Position numbers and translations under genes: made by a program
Notes under the pieces: generated by a model
Database searches by the model: none
What the model saw: the letters and a program-made list of their open reading frames with translations, nothing else
What the model was told of the DNA's origin: nothing
In this document: piece by piece, positions 34,554-43,625 of the stretch
Layout: each line of letters begins with the position of its first letter
How positions within the stretch are numbered: the first letter of the stretch is position 1
Assembly (NCBI GenBank): GCA_910577465.1
Contig: CAJTMM010000015.1
Coordinates: forward strand, 1-58,156
Reading direction: 5' to 3'
Length of the DNA stretch: 58,156 nt
Origin: an uncultured Muribaculaceae bacterium
GTDB lineage: Bacteria; Bacteroidota; Bacteroidia; Bacteroidales; Muribaculaceae

Positions 34554-35531
34554 TTAGTTCATCGCATCTATTATGACGCCTTTGCCACGTACTTTTACCG
34601 TGGTTGCCATTGCCGGTATGAGACAGCTTTCGCCCTTGCAAAGGGTGATTTCGTTGTTGCGGTCATCGCTGATAACAAATTCACCTTCGATGCATGTGAA
34701 TGTTGAGAAGCAGTCGTTTTTAGGATAGTAGGTGCGTTCGCCGTCAATGGTCAGTCTATAAACTTTAAAGTGGCTGCATAGCACGAGTTCCTGAGTGCCG
34801 TCGAGGTCAGCTCCGGGAGTGGTGATGTAGTTGGGATAGACTGTGTAGTCGATAGCGTCTTTAGCTTGGTCTACGTGAAGTTCGCGTGTCTTACCTGTTT
34901 TTGCATCAACACGACCGTAATCGTAGATGCGGTATGTGATGTCGGATGTTTCCTGAACTTCAACAAGCAGGTTGCCGGCACCGATACCGTGGATACGTCC
35001 AGCCGGGAGGAAGTAGACTTCACCGGGGTTGGAGCGGTGTTTTGCCACATAGTCGAGGAGGGAGCTATCGGAGCCTATCTGTGCGTATGTTTCGGGGGTG
35101 AGTTCCTTGGAAAGACCTGAGAGGATGGTTGCGTCGGGGTCGGTGTCGACGATATACCACATTTCGGTTTTGCCGAGTGAATTGTGACGTTTTTTCGCGA
35201 GTTCGTCGTCGGGGTGAACCTGAAGCGAAAGGTCACCGGCAGCGTCGATAATCTTTATGAGGAGGGGGAACATGTTGCCGAAGCGTTCGATGTTGCGTTG
35301 TCCTACGAGTTTTGCACCGTATTTGTCAATCATCTGAGTGAGTGTAAGTCCGGCATCTGAGCCGTTTGCCACGATGGATTCATTGCCTTTGACTCCGGAT
35401 ATTTCCCAGCTTTCGCCTATCTGTTTCTGGTCGGTCTTGATGCCTTTAAAGGGAGCTATTTTCTCACCGCCCCAAATCACGCTTTTCAAGATTGGACGGA
35501 ACTTCAACGGGGGTATATTAACTGATTGCAT
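34554..35531 (-). CDS. manA: Mannose-6-phosphate isomerase, class I
   Basis: The 325-residue cupin enzyme interconverts mannose 6-phosphate and fructose 6-phosphate. Zinc ligands are seen in LQVHPDDELA (Gln, His), GKTEMWY (Glu) and PAGRIHGIGAG (His); the YRIYDYGR segment is also conserved. It is the short bacterial form without the long C-terminal extension. It has its own promoter downstream of the PPi-PFK gene on the same strand, and the two can channel hexose phosphates into glycolysis or into GDP-mannose and GDP-fucose synthesis. Confidence 0.94.
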   Translation of the reverse strand: MQSVNIPPLKFRPILKSVIWGGEKIAPFKGIKTDQKQIGESWEISGVKGNESIVANGSDAGLTLTQMIDKYGAKLVGQRNIERFGNMFPLLIKIIDAAGDLSLQVHPDDELAKKRHNSLGKTEMWYIVDTDPDATILSGLSKELTPETYAQIGSDSSLLDYVAKHRSNPGEVYFLPAGRIHGIGAGNLLVEVQETSDITYRIYDYGRVDAKTGKTRELHVDQAKDAIDYTVYPNYITTPGADLDGTQELVLCSHFKVYRLTIDGERTYYPKNDCFSTFTCIEGEFVISDDRNNEITLCKGESCLIPAMATTVKVRGKGVIIDAMN

Positions 35532-35587
35532 AAGTATATGGTGTTTAGTTTATTGCAGTATTTGCGGAGAACTTGTAAGCTATACGG

Positions 35588-35619
35588 CAAAAGTACTGAT
35601 AATTTGTCAATGGTGCAAC
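35588..35619 (-). promoter_or_regulatory. manA promoter
   Basis: On the minus strand, GTTG (35616-35619), 20 bases, then TACTTTTG (35588-35595). The leader would be about 50 bases. Confidence 0.6.
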
Positions 35620-35667
35620 AAAAAGGTTTCAAAACAAATTGTGACCAATGTTCCGCAGGGGTGCGAT

Positions 35668-35712
35668 TAAAAATGAATCTGCCTATGGACGACGTTGTCC
35701 ATAGGCAGATTC
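35668..35712 (-). terminator. Terminator of the PPi-PFK gene
   Basis: A perfect 16-bp stem GAATCTGCCTATGGAC (35675-35690) with its complement (35697-35712), a 6-base loop, and ATTTTTAATC following in the minus direction. Confidence 0.9.
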
Positions 35713-35751
35713 TGCAAGCTGGAAGTTGGTTAAAAATATAATCGGTTTTGA

Positions 35752-37398
35752 TTATTTGTCGAGGTGTTCGTACTGGAGGGTGAGAGTGGGCTGGTCGCAC
35801 ACTTCAGCCGGTCCGAAGTACTGGATGGGGCCAGGGAATACATAGGCAGTGCTGAGAGCCCAATCGTCGCGCTTGGCTGCAAAACGAAGGAAGGGTGTTC
35901 CGTCGAGACGCACAAGTGCTTTTTGTATCACGGGCTTCATTTCACCATGACGACGTTCCATATTGAACATCATGGAGATAGGTATACCACCGGCAAGCCA
36001 TTGAACTGAAGGCTTGGTGAGGTTGCGCAGGCTGGAGATGTAGCCGGTCACACCTGCGTTGATCAGGCAAGCGGCGTTGTAGCCGAGAGCGTAGCAGTAG
36101 TCGGCATCGAAGTTGGAGGGAGCTGCACAACGTCCTTCGTAACCGAAGAAGTGGTGGAGGGGAGAGAACTTGCCTACGTATTTGCCTTCTGCCTTCATTT
36201 CGTTGAGACGGTTGCCGACCATTTCGCTGAGGAGTTTCTCAGTTTCGATGAGCGATACCTGTACGTTGCCGTGGGGGTCGCGGTCAAGAGTGAGCTGACG
36301 AGCCACGCCTTCAGGGAGTGAAGCGTAGACTGTGGCGCTGTTCTGGCTGAGGTTGCCGAGTACGAACTGACGCTGTTCAGCGGGAGTCTTTGCAGCGAAG
36401 TCAGGAGTTTTTGCCAAAAGGTCGTTGAGTTCGGCGATGAGGTTTTTCATAGCGGGGATGAACTCGATAAGTCCTTCGGGAATGAGTACGGTACCGAAGT
36501 TGTTGCCCTGGGCAGCACGTTTGGCTACTATGTTTGCGATATAATCGACTACATCTTGCAGAGTCTGGTTCTTGGCTTCCACTTCTTCGGAAATGATGCA
36601 AACGTTGGGCTGAGTCTGGAGCGCGCATTCAAGGGCGATGTGCGATGCTGAACGACCCATGAGTTTGATGAAGTGCCAGTATTTTTTTGCAGAGAAGCAG
36701 TCACGCTGAATGTTGCCGATGAGCTCGGAGTAAACTTTAGTAGCGGTGTCGAAGCCGAATGAAGCTTCCACAACTTCGTTTTTCAAGTCACCGTCGATAG
36801 TCTTGGGGCAACCGATAACCTGTACGCCGGCACCGATTTTCTTGTAGTATTCGGCAAGTACAGCTGCGTTGGTGTTGGAGTCATCGCCACCGATTATAAC
36901 GAGTGCGGAGATACCGAGCTGCTTGAGTATTTCCAAGCCTTTGTCGAATTGTTCCTGCTTTTCAAGTTTGGTACGACCTGAACCGATGATGTCGAAACCG
37001 CCGGTGTTGCGGTATTCATCGATGATGTCAGCGGTGAGTTCCTTGTAATCATGGTCAACCAATCCGCCGGGACCCATCAGGAATCCGTAGAGACGGCTGT
37101 CCTTGTTTATTTTCTTGATACCGTCGAAAAGACCGCAGATTACGTTGTGTCCGCCGGGGGCTTGACCACCAGAGAGGATAACGCCAACATTTACAGGTTT
37201 GCCTACGATGGGATTGGGATTCTTTTCAAATCGCAATTCGGGCAGACCGTAAGTGTTAGGGAACAACTTCTGAATCTCTTCCTGGTCGGCAACTGACTGA
37301 GTAGGCTCGCCTTCGATGGCTTTAACCGAACCGGTCAGTGTGACAGGGAGCTTGGGTTGATATGCCGCGCGGGCAATCTGCAAAGCACTTTTCTTCAT
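35752..37398 (-). CDS. pfp: Diphosphate--fructose-6-phosphate 1-phosphotransferase (PPi-PFK)
   Basis: The 548-residue enzyme is of the long, plant-beta-like PPi-dependent class. Two hallmarks of pyrophosphate use are visible: GGDDSNTNAA, where the second Asp replaces the Gly of ATP-dependent enzymes, and PKTIDGDL with its catalytic Lys. It phosphorylates fructose 6-phosphate reversibly with PPi, the usual glycolytic route in Bacteroidales. A candidate -7 element upstream (GAACTTTG on the minus strand near 37460) misses the first T. A terminator follows. Confidence 0.95.
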   Translation of the reverse strand: MKKSALQIARAAYQPKLPVTLTGSVKAIEGEPTQSVADQEEIQKLFPNTYGLPELRFEKNPNPIVGKPVNVGVILSGGQAPGGHNVICGLFDGIKKINKDSRLYGFLMGPGGLVDHDYKELTADIIDEYRNTGGFDIIGSGRTKLEKQEQFDKGLEILKQLGISALVIIGGDDSNTNAAVLAEYYKKIGAGVQVIGCPKTIDGDLKNEVVEASFGFDTATKVYSELIGNIQRDCFSAKKYWHFIKLMGRSASHIALECALQTQPNVCIISEEVEAKNQTLQDVVDYIANIVAKRAAQGNNFGTVLIPEGLIEFIPAMKNLIAELNDLLAKTPDFAAKTPAEQRQFVLGNLSQNSATVYASLPEGVARQLTLDRDPHGNVQVSLIETEKLLSEMVGNRLNEMKAEGKYVGKFSPLHHFFGYEGRCAAPSNFDADYCYALGYNAACLINAGVTGYISSLRNLTKPSVQWLAGGIPISMMFNMERRHGEMKPVIQKALVRLDGTPFLRFAAKRDDWALSTAYVFPGPIQYFGPAEVCDQPTLTLQYEHLDK

Positions 37399-37526
37399 GT
37401 ATGGTAATACTTTAGTAGTTAAAAATTATTTTATTGAGCGATAATGAAAATCAAATGCAAAGTTCGTAATTATTTTCGGTTTTTTCAATTAGATTATCGT
37501 CAAACTTAATAATAAACCTAATAAAA

Positions 37527-38837
37527 TTACATTTTTGAGGAGTCGCCTACGACGGCAATGCGTAGGTTGTCGGGGTTGAGGTACAGGGATGCCATTTCGG
37601 CGATGGTGTCGGGTGTGATTGAAGCTATTGCCTGTTGGCGTTGCCGGAAATAATCGCAGGGTATTCCGGATAGGAGCATGGTGATATGGTAATCGATGGT
37701 GCTGAACGGAGAATCGGTTACGGATGCAAGCGATGAACTGAGAGAGCGGCGCAGGCGTGTCAGCTCGTCGCCCCGGCAAGGATCGGTGGCAAGACGGCGC
37801 ATTTCGTTGCGTACTTCATCAATAAGGGTATATACGTGTCGATTGTCGGTTTCTGCCGAAATCTGAATGTGGGCACCGTCGATGTATCCCACCAGGGATG
37901 CGTCGATGCCGTATGTGAGACCTTTTTCCTCCCGTATGGACTGCATGAGACGGCTTCCGAAATATCCGCCCAGTGCGCTTACCGTAATGTGCAGCGGGAT
38001 GTAGTGCGGGTGTGTTCGTGGTATTGCCGGAATGTTCATGATTACGGCACTTTGCAAAGCACCCGGATGGTGAGTGATGGAGGTGTCAGCCGCCATGGGG
38101 GAAAATGGTGCGGGTTGTATCTGCACACCTGTGCCGGATAATGGTTGTGAGCCAAATGTTTCGGCTACCAATTCCTCAATCTGCGGTGTGATGTGACCGC
38201 ATAGGTATATAACGCTGTTTTCAGGTGTGCAATATCGAGAATGAAATCCTGTGAGGTCACCTACGGAGAGATTGCGGACCTGTTGCGGTGTATCGACATT
38301 GGCAAGAGGGTGGTTGTGACCCATAATCATTTTGTCGGCATGACACTTTGCCACATAGCTCACATCTTCTGCCGATACCTCGAGATTCTTTGCGAGAGCT
38401 TCACGGCGTACTTCCATGACACTTTGTGGGAATGCCGGATGGAATAGCAGGTCGGCAAAAACCGGCAATACCTTATGGAAACGGGTATTGAGAGAGTACA
38501 TGGATTGCTGCATGTGGTGCGAATGGCTGACGCCACGAAGCCATGAGCCATTGAAGTCCATGGTAGCTGCAATATCCTCACCTGAGTGGAGTTGACTTCC
38601 TTCGCGTTGCATAACAGATGTAAGCACCGCCACTGCCGCCGATTGAGCTTCCGCCTGCCCCCCACGAGACACGACCGACAGATAATTGACGGGTTCATTG
38701 CATCGGTCGTAGACCAACATTGTTATGCCGTTGGGTAATGTGTGCTTGCGCAGTGTCGGCAGCTGTACTACAGGTGTGTCGACAACAGGTGGCGGTATAT
38801 TGCGGTCAATACGATTGTTGCCTTTTATTTCCGTCAT
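37527..38837 (-). CDS. M16 family peptidase homologue lacking the zinc motif
   Basis: This 436-residue protein has the two-lobed M16 fold: an N-terminal half starting LRKHTLPNGITMLVYD, and a second half with GYFGSRLMQSIREEKGLTYG, the conserved R..Y motif of M16 C-terminal domains. The HxxEH zinc site should lie near residues 58-65, but the segment reads AAVAVLTSVMQREGS, so it cannot be catalytic by itself. In heterodimeric M16B/C enzymes one subunit is inactive in this way and supplies substrate binding. No active partner gene adjoins it here. No signal peptide. Confidence 0.85.
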   Translation of the reverse strand: MTEIKGNNRIDRNIPPPVVDTPVVQLPTLRKHTLPNGITMLVYDRCNEPVNYLSVVSRGGQAEAQSAAVAVLTSVMQREGSQLHSGEDIAATMDFNGSWLRGVSHSHHMQQSMYSLNTRFHKVLPVFADLLFHPAFPQSVMEVRREALAKNLEVSAEDVSYVAKCHADKMIMGHNHPLANVDTPQQVRNLSVGDLTGFHSRYCTPENSVIYLCGHITPQIEELVAETFGSQPLSGTGVQIQPAPFSPMAADTSITHHPGALQSAVIMNIPAIPRTHPHYIPLHITVSALGGYFGSRLMQSIREEKGLTYGIDASLVGYIDGAHIQISAETDNRHVYTLIDEVRNEMRRLATDPCRGDELTRLRRSLSSSLASVTDSPFSTIDYHITMLLSGIPCDYFRQRQQAIASITPDTIAEMASLYLNPDNLRIAVVGDSSKM

Positions 38838-38895
38838 GAGATAGGAGATTCGTGTAAAAATACGTTAAAACCGCCTTGCGCGGCTATTTTTACTG

Positions 38896-38927
38896 CAAAA
38901 TTAGCGGTAAATAGTGTATATGGCAAT
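38896..38927 (-). promoter_or_regulatory. Promoter of the M16 homologue
   Basis: On the minus strand, ATTG (38924-38927), 20 bases, then TAATTTTG (38896-38903), about 60 bases before the ATG. Confidence 0.55.
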
Positions 38928-38957
38928 AAGGAAAGTGTGTGCTAATGTAAAAAATTG

Positions 38958-38965
38958 TATATTTG
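38958..38965 (+). promoter_or_regulatory. -7 element of the T9SS-tail/CotH operon
   Basis: TATATTTG is a full match, but no -33 element was found. The leader of about 130 bases before the ATG at 39103 is long for this genome; I see no convincing fold in it. Confidence 0.5.
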
Positions 38966-39102
38966 CATCAAATAAATCTCCCGGGTTGTCAAATACGCAA
39001 TTTTAGCGATGTTCACCTGACCAAACTTTATTAGCGTTATCCTCCGGAAGATTAATCGCAGTATGCCTTTGAAAAACTGAAAACCAATATAATTATCAAT
39101 TA

Positions 39103-39594
39103 ATGAAAAAATTTTACTTGCCGCTTATGGTATCCATGGCTTCCGTATGTTCGCTTACGGCTATGGGTGCCGGATACAAAAGCGTTGTAATCAATCAACC
39201 CGGAGGGGTGTTCATGGCTGTTACCATAGAAGATGGTATGTCGACTAAGATCAGCGATGGAAATCTGGTGCTTACCAGTTCGAAAGGAGATATAATACTT
39301 CCGGTGAGCGATGTACAGAACTGGACATTCTCAACTGAAGGCGGTAGCAATGACCTATGGGCCGGAGTGGAATTGCCCTCAGGCGATGAGGTGAGCTACG
39401 TTCAGCAAGCCGACCGAATCGTTTTTGCCAATCTTCCTGTCAATTCAGAAGTGTCACTTGTGAGCATGGATGGTCGTGTGGTGAACCGCTCCAAGGTAAG
39501 CGGCAGCTATGAATTGCCGCTCACAGGTTTGCAAAAAGGTGTGTATGTGTTGACATTCAATGATAAATCCGTTAAAATAGCTGTTGCCCGATGA
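39103..39594 (+). CDS. Small secreted protein with T9SS-like C-terminal domain
   Basis: The 163-residue protein has a signal peptide (LPLMVSMASVCSLTAMGAG), a short N-terminal beta domain (VVINQPGGVFMAVTIEDG, IILPVSDVQNWTF) and an ~80-residue tail (SEVSLVSMDGRVVNRSKV then LQKGVYVLTF). The tail resembles type A T9SS sorting domains, although it lacks a strongly basic final residue run. Its ATGA overlap with the CotH gene implies coupled translation. Function unknown; it may be a surface substrate or partner of the CotH kinase. Confidence 0.72.
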   Translation: MKKFYLPLMVSMASVCSLTAMGAGYKSVVINQPGGVFMAVTIEDGMSTKISDGNLVLTSSKGDIILPVSDVQNWTFSTEGGSNDLWAGVELPSGDEVSYVQQADRIVFANLPVNSEVSLVSMDGRVVNRSKVSGSYELPLTGLQKGVYVLTFNDKSVKIAVAR

Positions 39595-41090
39595 AACAAT
39601 TTTTACTTTTTGCAGCAGCGGCTGTGATTGCCGGAGCTGCCATGGCTCAGAATGAGCAGATACATGTGTTCCGTAACGATAAGACATTTAATTCCTACAA
39701 AGGTGCCGATGTGGAGTCGATAACCTATAGCGGTGGTACGGACGGTTATACAAAGATGATATTGACAGATGCCGCAAATAAGACCACTACGATAGATATG
39801 TCGGTGGTGGATAGTGTGGTAGTTCGCTCTACCGGCTTACCGGAGATACATGTTACCCTTACGGAGCATCCTGAGTTGAAAGATTTGCCCAAAGGCTACA
39901 GCTCGGAACTTAATGATGGAATTTACTATACTAAATCGACAGTACATCCCGCCACGCTGTATATCGATGGCAACGGTATGATTGATGACCTTGAGGAGCA
40001 GACCGTAGAGTTCCGCGGACGTGGTAACTCTACCTGGAATATGGCGAAGACTCCTTACCGATTCAAGATGGGTAGTAAGAAATCGATTGGCGGTATGAAG
40101 AAAGCCAAGACCTTTGCTCTGATAGCCAACTATATCGACTGTACGTTGATGCGAAATACCGTAGCCTTGTGGGTGGCAAATTATCTCGGACTGCCTTATT
40201 CCAACCATTGTGTGCCTGTGGTAGTGTATCTTAACGGTAACTACAAGGGGCAATATATGATGACCGAGAAGATAGGTATAGGCGGCGGAAGTGTTGATAT
40301 CGATGAATTGAAGGGAATGCTTTTTGAGTTGGATTCCAATTATGATGAGGATTACCGATTCACTTTTAATCTGAATAATTACACCACAGCTCAACCTTAT
40401 GGCTCGCCATTGAGCAATAAGCAAGTGCTTCCTGTGATGGTGAAGGATCCGGATCTGACCGAGATAACTGTCGACTTAGGTGTATCTGCCGATGAGTATT
40501 TTGCAACTTGGAAATCTGATTTTGCAAATATGGCAAAGGCTGTAATGAGCACCCCGACGAGCGGAAGTCTTAAAGACTACCTCGATTTGGAATCAGTGGT
40601 AAGATATTTCATTGTCAACAGTGTGGCTAATAATCATGAAATGAAACATCCGAAGAGCCTTTATATTCATAAAGACAGTCTGGGTGGGGTATATAAGTTC
40701 GGTCCGGTATGGGACTTTGACTGGGCTTTCACTTATGATGGCAATGAGTACGCTTCGGCAACCGTTCCGTTGGTAAGCGGTAACGGTGATTGCGGTGGCT
40801 ATGCATTTGTGAAAAAACTATTCCAGAATGAGGAACTGCGTAAGTTGTATAAAGAACGATGGGATGAGTTTGTGACCACAGGCTATCCTGAGATGTTGAG
40901 TTATATGGAGAATTATGCAACAACAATAGAGCCCTCGGCAAAGGAAAATGGTTTGTTGTGGACCGGCGACAGCTCACGAAATACTGTAAGCACATTTGAA
41001 TTCCGCAAGAATTTCGAGACATTGAAAGCTTGGATTCAGCAGCGTGTGAACTATTGCAACAGTCATAAGAATTACGGATTGTTTGAATAA
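39591..41090 (+). CDS. Secreted CotH-type kinase family protein
   Basis: The 499-residue protein has a signal peptide (FLLFAAAAVIAGAAMAQ), a short N-terminal beta domain similar in style to that of the gene before it, and a CotH kinase domain from about residue 130. Landmarks are EFRGRGNSTWNMAKTPYRFK, YLNGNYKGQYMMTEKI and FGPVWDFDWAFTYDG, the last carrying the metal-binding Asp residues. Bacillus CotH phosphorylates spore-coat proteins; in Bacteroidales these proteins are secreted and of unknown substrate. The gene overlaps the upstream small gene by ATGA and ends at a good terminator. Confidence 0.87.
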   Translation: MKQFLLFAAAAVIAGAAMAQNEQIHVFRNDKTFNSYKGADVESITYSGGTDGYTKMILTDAANKTTTIDMSVVDSVVVRSTGLPEIHVTLTEHPELKDLPKGYSSELNDGIYYTKSTVHPATLYIDGNGMIDDLEEQTVEFRGRGNSTWNMAKTPYRFKMGSKKSIGGMKKAKTFALIANYIDCTLMRNTVALWVANYLGLPYSNHCVPVVVYLNGNYKGQYMMTEKIGIGGGSVDIDELKGMLFELDSNYDEDYRFTFNLNNYTTAQPYGSPLSNKQVLPVMVKDPDLTEITVDLGVSADEYFATWKSDFANMAKAVMSTPTSGSLKDYLDLESVVRYFIVNSVANNHEMKHPKSLYIHKDSLGGVYKFGPVWDFDWAFTYDGNEYASATVPLVSGNGDCGGYAFVKKLFQNEELRKLYKERWDEFVTTGYPEMLSYMENYATTIEPSAKENGLLWTGDSSRNTVSTFEFRKNFETLKAWIQQRVNYCNSHKNYGLFE

Positions 41091-41117
41091 TCCGGTTTAA
41101 TTCGGAGTAGATAAAAG

Positions 41118-41156
41118 CAGATGCGTCCCCGGTTCGGAGGGCGCATCTGTGTTTTT
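41118..41156 (+). terminator. Terminator after the CotH gene
   Basis: The stem CAGATGCG (41118-41125) with CGCATCTG (41142-41149), extended by three inner pairs, is followed by TGTTTTT. Confidence 0.82.
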
Positions 41157-41206
41157 GGGCGGAACGGTGTTGTGTGGCTATTTTCCGAAAATTGACTGAC
41201 GGATGC

Positions 41207-43567
41207 CTACTGTTGGGCTTGCCGTATGGTCAAGCTGATTTCCGAAGAGCAATCTGTTGCAGGGGTGCTGACTTCCAGGGTGTGTGTGTCGGGATTGTAG
41301 ATATAGTTGCCGGGATTTGCCGGCTTACCGTCGATAAGTACTGCCGACGGTTTATTGCAGTTGTAGATACGGAATCTGTAGGCACGGGAGTCTTTCAAAT
41401 CAGTCTTATTGATGTCGCCGGTGAATACACGTGGTGAAATCGTGAATTCATCCGTCGTGCCATCGGAGGAGCATATCAACTTTGTCGTGGCATAATTAGT
41501 GGCGTAGTCCGGGTTGTCGCCATTGTCCTCGTAGAGGGAACTCATACCGTTGCCACCTGCCACAGCGTTAATGATAATTTCGTCGGGACGCTCAGTGACA
41601 TTCCTTACCGTAGGCGGATAGTACGGTATCATGGCGCCTTGGCGGAAAAAGTATGGAATCTGTTCCTGTGTGAATGACATGGTCCTGATACATGGTCCTT
41701 CGATGAGTTCGTCGGTAGAAACGCTCCACCATCTGCCTTCGGGAAACCATATCTCCTTAGTGCTTATGCCATCGGTTGCTGCTTCGGTAATAGGAGCTAC
41801 GAGGATATCGCTGCCAAACATATATTCTCCCTCATAGGTATAGGCTTCTTCCACTTCCGGGAAGTAGTAGTACAAGGGACGGCAGATGGATATGCCCGTA
41901 TCATAGGCTTCACGTGCCAGGGTGTATATGTATGGGAAAAGGGCGTAGCGCAGATGTACCGCCCGGAGTATGGTGGGGAAGTTGGGAAATTTCCATATCC
42001 GGCGCTCGATGCGTGGATCGTTGGTGGCATGTGTGCGGAAGATGGGGGTGAACACACCGAACTGAATCCAACGGAGAATGAGGTCGGGATTATTGGCATT
42101 ATGTTCGTCGGTCCAGGCATGACCTCCAAGGTCATGACCCCAATAGCCGTAACCTACATTTGATGCTGTAGCAGTGAAGTAGGGTTCGAAAGCCAATGAC
42201 GGGAAGTTTATAAGCGCGTCGCCCGAAAATCCGATTTGGTAGCGATGGCTGCCCAATCCGCCCCAACGGTGGAAGATGACCGGGCGGACGTCCGGTCGGT
42301 TCCTTGCCATGTCGTTGAAGAATACGTGGTTGCACCAGATGGTCTCACCAAGTCCGTCGGTGTATTGGCTTTTGAGATGCTGTTGCCAGTCGAGCCACCA
42401 GAAATCGACACCTTCCCGTTCGTGGTCGCGAATGACGGTATTGAAGAATGATTTGGTGAAATCGGTGCGGTCAAGAATCCAAGGGATGTTTTCATCCGAG
42501 CCGTACCTGCCGTTGAGAGTGGCATTCATCCGCGAGAAGTATTCAGGGGATTCGGATCGTGTGATTCCATCGGCGGGATGAAGGTTGAGGGCTATTTTGA
42601 ATTTTCGGGAATGAATGTCATTGAGCAACTCTTGCGGGTCAGGAATCAGCTTGGTGTTCCAGCTCCATCCGGTCCATCCGCCCCGACCGTCGGAGTCAGC
42701 TTGGGTGCCATTCCAGTGCCAGTCCATATCGAGAATCATCACGTCGCAGGGTATGTCGTTTTTCTTGAGTTCTGCCATGATGTTGCGATAGTCGTCGGAG
42801 GTGTAGGCGGAGTATTTGCTGTACCAGTATCCGAACACGTATGCCGGCGGAAGAGGTATTTTGCCGGCTATCTTGGTGAAGTCTGCCAATGCTTTCCGGT
42901 AGTCGTAGCCATAACCGAGGAAGTATAGGTCGATTGCCTGTGGGTCGTGGCGTTCTGCCCACCAGTCAAAACCTATCGAGTCGTTGGGCTGGAGCGCGAA
43001 TGAGCGGCTACCGTCGGCGCGCGTGGTAGTCCACGAATCGTCTATTACAGACCAACCGGAACGGGATATGAGACCGTTTTCAAGTTCGGAACGTCGGGCA
43101 TCGCCATCGTTGCCGTCAAGCGTGCGGCATGTGCCTTTGAGGTTCAGGGAGTCCGTCTTGCCCGGATACCAAATCTCGTCCACGCCATTGTGCTTGAAAG
43201 TGATGGAAAGGTTCTGTGCCGATGCCGGGAGTGTGGAGGGGTTGGTGCCTTTACGGTATTTCAGGGAGAGCCGGTCGGTATTGATGTAGAGGTACTCGCG
43301 GTCCTCGGATTTCGTAAATGGAGGGACATCGAGGTTGCGGTTTACCACGGTGAATGTGGCACGGTCCTCAAACACTGCCTTGTCGCTGTATTCAATGCGA
43401 ATCATCTCGGGGGTGAGTACGGTGAAACGTGCATTGCCGGAGACGATGACTGCATCGGAATTGGCTACAGGGTTATTATGAGTGTTTGTAGCATTTGCTG
43501 CCAAGCCAAGTAAAATGAGCAGTAGGGCTATTGAGCATCTGAAATTCAAAAGTTGGTTACGTCTCAT
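41207..43567 (-). CDS. Secreted GH31 family alpha-glycosidase
   Basis: About 786 residues. The ATG at 43567 starts directly before the signal peptide (CSIALLLILLGLAANA); an upstream ATG at 43606 would add 13 residues. It has an N-terminal galactose-mutarotase-like domain, the (beta/alpha)8 barrel beginning near PLPPAYVFGYWYSKYSAYTS, and C-terminal beta domains with VRNVTERPDEIIINAVAG (DUF5110-like). The nucleophile Asp lies in DFWWLDWQQ, and HRWGGLGSHRY with GFSGD is in the acid/base region. The LDWQQ form differs from the WxDMNE of standard alpha-glucosidases, so the substrate may be another alpha-linked sugar. Confidence 0.9.
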   Translation of the reverse strand: MRRNQLLNFRCSIALLLILLGLAANATNTHNNPVANSDAVIVSGNARFTVLTPEMIRIEYSDKAVFEDRATFTVVNRNLDVPPFTKSEDREYLYINTDRLSLKYRKGTNPSTLPASAQNLSITFKHNGVDEIWYPGKTDSLNLKGTCRTLDGNDGDARRSELENGLISRSGWSVIDDSWTTTRADGSRSFALQPNDSIGFDWWAERHDPQAIDLYFLGYGYDYRKALADFTKIAGKIPLPPAYVFGYWYSKYSAYTSDDYRNIMAELKKNDIPCDVMILDMDWHWNGTQADSDGRGGWTGWSWNTKLIPDPQELLNDIHSRKFKIALNLHPADGITRSESPEYFSRMNATLNGRYGSDENIPWILDRTDFTKSFFNTVIRDHEREGVDFWWLDWQQHLKSQYTDGLGETIWCNHVFFNDMARNRPDVRPVIFHRWGGLGSHRYQIGFSGDALINFPSLAFEPYFTATASNVGYGYWGHDLGGHAWTDEHNANNPDLILRWIQFGVFTPIFRTHATNDPRIERRIWKFPNFPTILRAVHLRYALFPYIYTLAREAYDTGISICRPLYYYFPEVEEAYTYEGEYMFGSDILVAPITEAATDGISTKEIWFPEGRWWSVSTDELIEGPCIRTMSFTQEQIPYFFRQGAMIPYYPPTVRNVTERPDEIIINAVAGGNGMSSLYEDNGDNPDYATNYATTKLICSSDGTTDEFTISPRVFTGDINKTDLKDSRAYRFRIYNCNKPSAVLIDGKPANPGNYIYNPDTHTLEVSTPATDCSSEISLTIRQAQQ

Positions 43568-43625
43568 CTTTATTGGATTTATGATAGTGTTTAGGTGAGA
43601 GTCCATACAACCGACACTGATGGGG

